NCBI GenBank assembly: GCA_052388455.1
Contig: JBQTIA010000105.1
Span: forward strand, 1-15,603
Source: CAZSNH01 sp052388455
GTDB lineage: Bacteria; Pseudomonadota; Alphaproteobacteria; Rhizobiales; Hyphomicrobiaceae
Length of the DNA stretch: 15,603 nucleotides
Direction of reading: 5' to 3'
Positions within the stretch are counted from its first letter, which is position 1, and each line of letters opens with the position of its first letter. The translations under genes and the position numbers were made by a program. The notes under the pieces are model-generated. The model saw nothing but the letters and a program-made list of their open reading frames with translations. It was not told the DNA's origin and searched no databases. Of the stretch, positions 7,117 to 13,534 are shown piece after piece.

Positions 7117-9135
7117 ATGGGCTCGTTTTATCACAGCACCGCTGGTCTCAACGAAAGCGACCTCGACGGCCTAAATCTTCTCGCGGCGCTCAGCAGCGAA
7201 TTCGGATTGACGCTCGTCGCCGGCAGCTCCTCCTCCACGCGGCTGGTCTACGACTATCGAAACTCTGCAGGCGATTTTCTCGGCAGCGTTCACATCGATG
7301 GGCAGAACCTGGCAACAGGGCTTGGTGGCATTAGTTGGAACAGCATTTCGAGCGTCTCGGGGCTCGGCTCCAGCCTCACAGGTGCAGGAGGACTGATCGC
7401 AACACCTGGCGGCTCGAGCCTGGCAGCAATTCACGACCTCGTCATGGGCCCGAACGGCCGCTTCTTTCATGTCGAGGACATTGGACAGTTCTTCGACTCG
7501 AGCCTGTTGGGCGAACAGGGTCGAAATCATCTGGCTGGAGGAAGTGGGAGCGACTTCATCGTTGGCGCTGCCGGCGCGGACTATCTGTTCGGCGGCCATG
7601 GCAACGACAGCTTTCGCCTGAACTACGGCCATTTTCTCCCTGGCGAACGAATCGTTGGCGGTAATGGGGACCGTGACACCATCGAGGTCAAGCTCAACAC
7701 CAACCCTGGCGCAACCAACGACGTCGATCTCACAGTCGGAGACATCACTGGCATCGAGATCCTGCGCTACCTCGCGACTTTCCGAGACAATGCCTGGATT
7801 GGCAATCATGTCACCGTCAATCGCGATCAGATCGCTGCTGGCATGCTAGCCATCTGGAGCAGTCTCGGTAAAGACACTTTGAAGATCGTGAATGCGGCAG
7901 GATTTGACTTTTCGACGATGTCGTTCACCGACTGGGTCGACGACTACGACAGCATCATTATCGAGACCAGCATTGCGAATTTCGGGGTCGTCACCGGAAC
8001 TATCCGTGATGACCGGATCATCGTGCTCGGTGCGAACGGCCTCCTCAACGGATCGACTGGGAACGACACGTTCGTCGTCGGCTCCGGCATCGCGTCTGGG
8101 GTCTTCGAGGGCGGCGATGGGCTCGACACCATCGAGCTGAACGGCGCCGACGTGCGCTTCAACAGCGACACGCATGTCGAGCGTCTCATCTTTACGGGTG
8201 CCCCGTCGAAGGTGAAGTTCGGCATCCAGAGCGTGGGAAGCGAGCTGATCACCGGAATCTCCGATACGACCGGCAGCAGCGGAGCCGATACCATCGTGGC
8301 AACCGGCGAAAACATAGACTTCTCAGGAATCGTTTTCGCGAACTGGAACCCGGCCTTCGATACGATCACGCTCACAGGAACCAACGTCACTGGCTCACGC
8401 CAAGCCGACACGATCAACGGCTATGATCACCTGAACGATGAGCTCCGGGGCGGCGTGGGCGGGGATATTCTGATCGGGGGCGGTGGCAACGACGCGCTGA
8501 ATGGCGGTCGCGGCAGTGACTCGCTCGTTGGCGGCGCCGGCAACGATCGCATGGTCGGCTCGCTCGGAGATGACCGCTATGTGGTCGACAGTGCGGGCGA
8601 CCGCACCATCGAGGGCGTCGATGCTGGGATCGACTATGTTATAAGCACCGTCTCCACCACATTGTCGGCCAACATCGAAGATCTTACGTTGTTTGGCTCG
8701 GGCAACCTTAACGGCACGGGCAATGCGCTCAACAACGTCATCACCGGAACTTCTTCGGGCAACAACATTCTCAATGGTCTGGAGGGAAATGACCAACTGA
8801 CGGGAGCATCGGGAGTCGACACCTTCGTGTTCAACACTGCGCTGAATTCCGCGCTCAACCGCGATGTCATCACCGACTTCTCGCACACAGACGACCGCAT
8901 CCGGCTCGACGATGCCATCTTCACCGCCATCGGCCCAGTGGGCCGGCTTTCGGCTGATGCCTTCTTCATCGTCGGGTCGGGGCAGCGCGATGCGGAGGAT
9001 CGGATTTATTACAACACCACGAACGGCCTGCTGCAGTACGACGCCGACGGGATCGGGGCGGGCGCGGCGATCACCTTCGCCGTTCTGACCGGCTCCCCCG
9101 ACGACGTCGACTTCAGGGATTTCTTCGTGGTGTGA
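7117..9135 (+). CDS. Ca-binding RTX protein, type I secretion type
   Basis: 672 residues, acidic, Gly/Asp/Asn-rich and without a single cysteine. A first RTX cluster lies at about 140-165 (GSGSDFIVGAAGADYLFGG). An internal repeat pairs residues 262-302 with 398-434 (DFS...F..W....D.I). The main block of GGxGxDxL(x) nonapeptides lies at about 440-485, followed by DSAGDR (491-496), IEDLTLFGSGNLNGTGNALNN and a C-terminal module with RIRLDDAIFTAIGP (594-607), ending in DFFVV. There is no N-terminal signal peptide; RTX repeats bind Ca2+ after export and the C-terminus usually carries the type I signal. No protease zinc motif HExxH or other enzyme domain is seen, so it may be a structural, adhesive or surface protein. 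The start is ATG 7117 with GGAG at 7107-7110; the longer frame would add the only cysteine. Confidence 0.88.
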   Translation: MGSFYHSTAGLNESDLDGLNLLAALSSEFGLTLVAGSSSSTRLVYDYRNSAGDFLGSVHIDGQNLATGLGGISWNSISSVSGLGSSLTGAGGLIATPGGSSLAAIHDLVMGPNGRFFHVEDIGQFFDSSLLGEQGRNHLAGGSGSDFIVGAAGADYLFGGHGNDSFRLNYGHFLPGERIVGGNGDRDTIEVKLNTNPGATNDVDLTVGDITGIEILRYLATFRDNAWIGNHVTVNRDQIAAGMLAIWSSLGKDTLKIVNAAGFDFSTMSFTDWVDDYDSIIIETSIANFGVVTGTIRDDRIIVLGANGLLNGSTGNDTFVVGSGIASGVFEGGDGLDTIELNGADVRFNSDTHVERLIFTGAPSKVKFGIQSVGSELITGISDTTGSSGADTIVATGENIDFSGIVFANWNPAFDTITLTGTNVTGSRQADTINGYDHLNDELRGGVGGDILIGGGGNDALNGGRGSDSLVGGAGNDRMVGSLGDDRYVVDSAGDRTIEGVDAGIDYVISTVSTTLSANIEDLTLFGSGNLNGTGNALNNVITGTSSGNNILNGLEGNDQLTGASGVDTFVFNTALNSALNRDVITDFSHTDDRIRLDDAIFTAIGPVGRLSADAFFIVGSGQRDAEDRIYYNTTNGLLQYDADGIGAGAAITFAVLTGSPDDVDFRDFFVV

Positions 9136-9266
9136 CGGCTGATGCCGCAGCCCTCCGCGGTCGCCTCTCCCCTCCTCGTTTCCCGGACGCCCGTCCTTCA
9201 CGCGGCGATCCGGGATCTTTTGCAGCGGCAGGTGTGCTCGGATTGCGGGCCGGTAAAATCCCGGCT

Positions 9267-9287
9267 CGCCGCGCGAAAGGCGCGGCG
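9267..9287. terminator. GC-rich hairpin between convergent genes
   Basis: Perfect eight-base inverted repeat CGCCGCGC (9267-9274) and GCGCGGCG (9280-9287) with loop GAAAG, in the 215-bp gap between the convergent RTX gene and the minus-strand membrane protein. A second small repeat, CCGG TAAAATC CCGG, lies at 9250-9264. Neither is followed by a T-tract in plus orientation, so a bidirectional terminator is only a guess from position. Nothing else is visible in this gap. Confidence 0.3.
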
Positions 9288-9350
9288 TCCGGGACGCAAG
9301 GAACTGAGAGGCGCTCCCGGTCGCGGGTGACGGGTGCCGGCGCGCGCCGC

Positions 9351-9911
9351 TCAGGCGACCGGGCGCAGCCTGAGGCTCCAGATCGAGAGGGCGAGAAGCG
9401 CGGCGCTGATGAGGCCCACGATCACGGCGTGCACGCTCTCGAAGGTCGTCGCCGCGTCGCGGAGCAGCATCGCGGCGCCCACCATGCCGAGGCTCCAGAT
9501 CACCACCTGGAAGATCGCGAACCAGCGCGGCAATGAGCGGGCCTGAGTGCGGAACGCCTCGCCGACACTGAGCTTCTCGTCGGACTTTTCGAGACCCGAG
9601 GCGAGGCTGTACGCGCCGAGACTCGCAAGCACGGTCAGCAGCACCAGCGTGCCGGACGCCGAAGCGATGGCGGGCGCGACTTCCATGCCGCGGAAGAGGT
9701 CCATCGCGAAGGGCACGAGCAGGCCAATGGACAGGAAGATGATGGCAAAATACCAGCGCAGCTTGCCCTTGATGGAGGCGAGGGCGGCGTCGTCCGGAAC
9801 GACGTAACCGCTGCCGACGGCGCCGTTGGGATAGTAGAGCACGCGGCCGGCCGCATCGGTCCTGAAGCAGCCAGCAGAGATGCCGTCGAGCAGTTTGACG
9901 ATCGCGTTCAT
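9351..9911 (-). CDS. four-helix membrane protein with PNGA motif (paralogue A)
   Basis: 186-residue unrecognised inner-membrane protein. A short cytoplasmic-looking N-terminus (SAGCFRTDAAGRVLYYPNGAVGSGYVVPDD, here described across residues 12-41) precedes hydrophobic segments at about 53-72, 82-104, 131-150 and 160-180, with a charged loop (108-130, ending RW). It aligns without a gap to the next minus-strand gene: PNGA at 28-31, PD at 39-40, RW at 129-130 and LL at 149-150 coincide in both. GGAG (plus-strand 9917-9920) lies five bases before the ATG at 9911. The frame is open further upstream to 10496, but that part is only a shadow of the neighbouring gene. It may be co-transcribed with its paralogue, 170 bp upstream. 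No function is assigned. Confidence 0.8.
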   Translation of the reverse strand: MNAIVKLLDGISAGCFRTDAAGRVLYYPNGAVGSGYVVPDDAALASIKGKLRWYFAIIFLSIGLLVPFAMDLFRGMEVAPAIASASGTLVLLTVLASLGAYSLASGLEKSDEKLSVGEAFRTQARSLPRWFAIFQVVIWSLGMVGAAMLLRDAATTFESVHAVIVGLISAALLALSIWSLRLRPVA

Positions 9912-10081
9912 GGGAACTCCGTCGGTTGGTGATGGCCCGCAGGCTGGCCCGCAGCGAGCATTGTCGGATTGAGGACAGGGCTTGCGGAGCCTTTGTTCGG
10001 TTCGTGATGGCACAGGGTCCGGCTCGAGCCCCCGGCATGGGCGCTCGCCACGAGGACGAGCTATTGCTCGGGCCGTTGCGA

Positions 10082-10657
10082 TCAGCCGGCGTGACCGTTC
10101 TGCTCCGGATGGCGCACGAGGCCATAGATCGAGTAGGCCAGCGTGGCGCCGAACATCGCGATGCAGATCAGCCCGACGACGGTGTCTGCGATGTTGGCGG
10201 GGGCCCACAGCAGCACGGCGCCGGCGATGACGAACAGGGCCGATGACACGATGCCGACGATCCAGAGCCAGCGCGGCGTCGCGGCCGCCTGCCTCTTTTC
10301 GGCTTCCGAGGCGGAATAGGCGACATCGGCTTTGGGAAGGCCGGCGACGAGGCGTTTCATGGCCATGAAGTAGGCGATCAAGCCTAGAACCAACACTCCG
10401 CAGAACATCGCCATGCCGGGCACGAACTCGTAGCTCTGGAAGACAGAGGACCAGATCGGACTGCCGATGACGATGTAGGCCATGAACAAGAGCCAATAGC
10501 GCCGCGACGCCGCGTGCACCCGGCCAAAGGTGGCCTCGTCGGGGAGCCGGTAGGCGCCGCCGGAAGCGCCGTTCGGGAAGAACACCTTGTCTCCGTTGTC
10601 GAGGGTCTTGAACTGGCCGGCGGTGGCCGCGTCGAGAAACTGGTCGAGGGCTTTCAT
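10082..10657 (-). CDS. four-helix membrane protein with PNGA motif (paralogue B)
   Basis: 191-residue paralogue of the downstream minus-strand gene. The N-terminal domain reads FLDAATAGQFKTLDNG followed by FFPNGA (26-31) and RLPDEA (37-42). Predicted membrane segments lie at about 54-73, 80-100, 130-150 and 158-180. The two proteins are collinear end to end, indicating a tandem duplication followed by strong divergence in the helices while the soluble N-terminal motif stayed recognisable. AGGAG (plus-strand 10664-10668) lies six bases before the ATG at 10657. The segment before the first helix (tyrosine/phenylalanine, PNG turn, PDE) might be a small ligand- or lipid-facing domain; this is speculative. 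I do not recognise the family. Confidence 0.82.
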   Translation of the reverse strand: MKALDQFLDAATAGQFKTLDNGDKVFFPNGASGGAYRLPDEATFGRVHAASRRYWLLFMAYIVIGSPIWSSVFQSYEFVPGMAMFCGVLVLGLIAYFMAMKRLVAGLPKADVAYSASEAEKRQAAATPRWLWIVGIVSSALFVIAGAVLLWAPANIADTVVGLICIAMFGATLAYSIYGLVRHPEQNGHAG

Positions 10658-10955
10658 GGGCCGCTCCTGTTGCGTGCGGGGTCAGATGAAAGATCTTCGA
10701 AGCGACATGTCACGTGCGAGACATGTTCGTGGTCCCTGCCTATCTCATGGGCGGCCACCCGGGCGATGTTCCCCAGGGAACACGACGAAGGTGCGGCCAC
10801 GGCGCCGGGCGTCGTAATCCTCGGCGCATGTTGCGCCGACCTCCCGACCACGCACCGTCCCCAACTCCAGCGCCGCGTGATAGCGTCTCCGTCAGGATCA
10901 AAGACCCGGAGCCGCGATTGCGATCCGAGCCGGGTCGGGTGTCGTGGGGGTGCTC
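10658..10955. promoter_or_regulatory. divergent intergenic region with two palindromic motifs
   Basis: 298 bp between divergent genes. It holds two copies of GACATGT (10704-10710 and 10720-10726), each containing the palindrome ACATGT, flanking CACGTG (10711-10716). It also holds a 16-bp interrupted palindrome TGTTCCC-CA-GGGAACA (10767-10782). Such symmetry between divergent genes suggests operator sites. I see no clear -35/-10 pair and no coding region. Confidence 0.4.
10767..10782. promoter_or_regulatory. candidate operator palindrome
   Basis: Perfect seven-base arms TGTTCCC and GGGAACA separated by two bases, inside the divergent intergenic region. It is the right size for a dimeric helix-turn-helix regulator. 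No known consensus matched with confidence; the alphaproteobacterial LexA site is a direct GTTC repeat and does not fit. Confidence 0.4.
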
Positions 10956-12332
10956 ATGCTCAACCGCCTCAGTGCAATGTTCCTCGCCGCGATCGCCTCG
11001 GCGCCGGCTCTGGCCGCTCCGACCGACTTCGAACGCGGCGTCGCGCTCGCCGAGCCGGGCCTGATGCAGGCACTCGACATCGGAGGGTTCGGCCTCGGCT
11101 CGATGCTGCGCGACGACTGGCCGGCGAACAAGAAGCTCTCCAACGGCGTGCTGGCGGCCATGTCGGAGATACAGATCATCCGCACGACGCTGGCGCGCGA
11201 GTTCGACACTCACCTCGCGGAATTGAGACGTGAGCGCTGCGCTCTGCCCGGCGCCACGCGGCCCGCGTGCGAGAACTCCGTCGGCGTCGATCTCAACTCC
11301 GTGATCCGGGTTTTCGACAAGCGGTTCCTGACCACGTTCTATGCCCGCTTCCAGCTCGTCGGAATCGTCAACCGCATGGACCGCGCCTTCATCACACCGG
11401 GCACCTGCGGAGAAGTGCGCCTGCTGTACCGGCTGAACTACTCGGTGCCGAAGCGCCCGGCGAGCGGCAGCCAGCCGAAGCGCGAGGCGGTCTCCTCACG
11501 TTTGCCGATGACCATCAACCTCGTGCTCAAGGCCAAGGCGGAGGGCGATGCCGCCGTGTCGTGCAAGGAGATTGCCGAGAGCTGGCTCTGGGCCGGCGAG
11601 CGCACGTCGAAGGGCGAGGCGCTGCTCGGCGAGCTTCGATCGCCCCGCGGTCCGCTGCGCTTCATCAGGCGCGCGCTCGTCGACCGCGCCGAGATCAACC
11701 TGCAGCTCGACCGCTGGCCGACCCAGGTGGAGCCGAACCGCTTCATCGGCGGTCATGCGGAGTATCTGCTGCGGGTGTTCAAGCGGCGGGTGACGGCGAG
11801 ACCCGGCGGCGGTATGCGCGAAAGCTACGAGGTCGCAAGGCTCGAGAACCAGATCGACCAGCGGCGCATTCTCGCCGACAGCGCGCTGAAGCGCCGGCTG
11901 AGGGCTTTCCTGCTCGAACCGCGGACCATCGAGAAGCTGGACGCCGGCACCATCATGATCGGAGAGGAGTTCCTGGCCGAGCGCGCCATCTCCGTGACAC
12001 CCGGCAATTTCGCGCGCGCCGCCAATCGGCCCTTCGAGGGCATCCTCGACGACGGCGCCGTCACGGCGGCGCTGGCCGGCCTGCCGGACGGCATGCGTTT
12101 GAAGCGCGTCTCGACGATGCAGAGCTTCCAGCATCGGCTGAACGACATCACCTGCTCCGGCTGCCACCAGACGCGCGCCGTCGGCGGCTTCCAGTTCATG
12201 GGGCACCAGTGGGACAGGACTCTCAAGGCTAACTCCGTCGTGCTCCCCGCCTCGCCTCACTTCTTCGGCGACGTCCATCGCCGCCGTCACATCATCGAGG
12301 CGTTCGCCGCCGACCGCCCGCGCGACTACTAA
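10956..12332 (+). CDS. secreted protein with CxxCH haem motif, probable 5' part of a split gene
   Basis: 458 residues with a signal peptide (MLNRLSAMFLAAIASAPALAAP). One c-type haem attachment motif, CSGCH (Cys400, Cys403, His404), lies in RLNDITCSGCHQTRAVGGFQFMG; covalent haem binding in the periplasm is the usual meaning, though the ~400 residues before it resemble no cytochrome I know. Other visible segments are NRMDRAFITPGTCGEVRLLYRLNY and EVEPNRFIGG-like VEPNRFIGGHAEYLLRVFK. The start is ATG 10956; a GTG at 10944 would place extra residues before the signal peptide. The frame stops at TAA 12330-12332, yet stays open in the same frame straight into the cysteine-rich ORF ending at 13334. 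It is therefore likely the N-terminal part of a ~790-residue protein. Confidence 0.75.
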   Translation: MLNRLSAMFLAAIASAPALAAPTDFERGVALAEPGLMQALDIGGFGLGSMLRDDWPANKKLSNGVLAAMSEIQIIRTTLAREFDTHLAELRRERCALPGATRPACENSVGVDLNSVIRVFDKRFLTTFYARFQLVGIVNRMDRAFITPGTCGEVRLLYRLNYSVPKRPASGSQPKREAVSSRLPMTINLVLKAKAEGDAAVSCKEIAESWLWAGERTSKGEALLGELRSPRGPLRFIRRALVDRAEINLQLDRWPTQVEPNRFIGGHAEYLLRVFKRRVTARPGGGMRESYEVARLENQIDQRRILADSALKRRLRAFLLEPRTIEKLDAGTIMIGEEFLAERAISVTPGNFARAANRPFEGILDDGAVTAALAGLPDGMRLKRVSTMQSFQHRLNDITCSGCHQTRAVGGFQFMGHQWDRTLKANSVVLPASPHFFGDVHRRRHIIEAFAADRPRDY

Positions 12333-13334
12333 AAGGGATTTTCCTCGCGGCCCGACATCGCCCGCTCGGAAGCGATCGGGCGTGCGGCTGAGATCATGGG
12401 CAAAGGGCTCTATAATGGCTGGGGCGCGCACTGCTACGCGGGCACCCCCGCCGGTCCGGGCGCCGACCGGGTCGAGGACTGGGGCTGTGCATCCGGGCTC
12501 AAATGCGTCGAGCCGTTCCGCAACAGCCGCGCCGCGCGCATCGGGGTCTGCGCCACCGCCGGCGAGCCCAAGATCGGCGATCCCACCGATTTCGGAACGG
12601 TGGTGTCCGACAGCCGGGGGCACGATACCTACAGCCGCGTTTCACTTTTGAAGACGCCGGCCGCCGAGCGCCCCTACGAGCCGGCCTATGGCGCCCTCGA
12701 CCCACTGGATCCGACGGCGCAGTCCACCTGGCGACGCCCGCCACAAGGATCGACCTGGCGGTATCACTATTCCGATGGCTCCGACGGCTTCGCGGCCGGA
12801 AACGTGCGCACGAGCGTGTGCCCGCACCCGACCCAAACGGATCGCAGGCTGCCGCCCGAGGCGGCGTGCGGGGCCAAGCCGCGCCACATGCAGATCGTGC
12901 GCGACTGTCTTCTGCGCGAGCCGACCCTGGCGGTTCGATACTGCACCGGCGGACACTACGCCGACCGGGACGCCAGCGAACCGCAGCTCACCGCCTATCG
13001 CAACTGCCTCAGGTCGAATGCGTTCAATCCCGCGCGCTGCGGACGGCCGCCGAACGAGAACCTGGAGCGCTGCCTCACCAATCGCCAGCGCACGTTCGCG
13101 CAATGCCTGACCAAGACCACGCAGACCATGGCGCTCAGAGCGTGCGACCTGATGAACCCCTGCCGCGACGACTACATCTGCACGCTGCGCCAGGATAGCG
13201 CCGCCCTGAACAACGCCATGCCCGGCGCCTGCATGCCGCCCTACTTCCTCTTCCAGTTCCGCGTCGACGGCCACCTCAATACGGTCCGTGACGTCTTCGA
13301 CACCACCCGGCCGCCATCCGGCGACATCGATTGA
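12333..13334 (+). pseudogene. cysteine-rich 3' part of the split gene, in frame after TAA
   Basis: The same frame as the upstream CDS continues directly after its TAA with codons reading KGFSSRPDIARSEAIGRAAE, then an ATG at 12396 that could start a 312-residue protein. That ATG has no good RBS. The ORF has no signal peptide although it carries many cysteines in extracytoplasmic style (HCYAG, WGCASGLKCVEPF, VRDCLLREP, YRNCLRS, LERCLTN, FAQCLTK, RACDLMNPCRDDYICTL, GACMPPY), expected to form disulfides outside the cytoplasm. This suggests it is normally exported as the C-terminal domain of the preceding protein. Alternatives are a separately translated gene, a sequencing error at 12330-12332, or stop-codon read-through. 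I recognise no known domain; GWGAHC and the Cys spacing suggest a repeat-like disulfide domain. Confidence 0.6.
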
Positions 13335-13344
13335 GCATCCGGCC

Positions 13345-13359
13345 GCCTGAAATTCAGGC
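13345..13359. promoter_or_regulatory. 15-bp palindrome GCCTGAA-A-TTCAGGC
   Basis: Perfect seven-base arms around a single central A, eleven bases after the stop at 13334. The loop is too small and no T-tract follows, so a terminator is unlikely unless only five pairs form. An operator for the gene at 13535 is the other reading. Confidence 0.35.
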
Positions 13360-13534
13360 AGCATAAACCGGGGATTTGCCGTGTGATGATCGTCGGCGCG
13401 ACGACAGGTTGTGGATAACGCCAGCACCGGCCGGTATCTCGACGTCGGATCACAGCTTCTGCGGTGAAACTCCCGCAAGCGATCCGCGTATCAATCGTTG
13501 CCAGAAGTAGAATTGCGACAGAGGGGGTCGAGGT

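Noticed and set aside
7117..9135. Serralysin-type metalloprotease
   Set aside because: The RTX tail resembles that of M10 proteases, but no HExxH zinc motif or protease domain is present in the N-terminal part.
9132..9536. 134-residue plus-strand ORF after the first RTX gene
   Set aside because: It runs through the convergent membrane-protein gene in the antisense direction, has an Arg/Gly/Ala-rich shadow composition and lacks an RBS.
10708..10723. PpsR/CrtJ-type site TGT-N12-ACA
   Set aside because: The spacing here is ten bases rather than twelve and no photosynthesis gene is nearby.
12330..12332. Recoding of the TAA as a programmed read-through or amino-acid insertion signal
   Set aside because: TAA is not the codon used for selenocysteine or pyrrolysine. 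The only nearby hairpin (12359-12364 with 12377-12382) is short and expected in this GC content. Mutation or sequence error is simpler.
13345..13418. Replication origin near the DnaA box and palindrome
   Set aside because: There is only one DnaA box and no AT-rich unwinding region or origin-associated gene; parE alone is not an origin marker.
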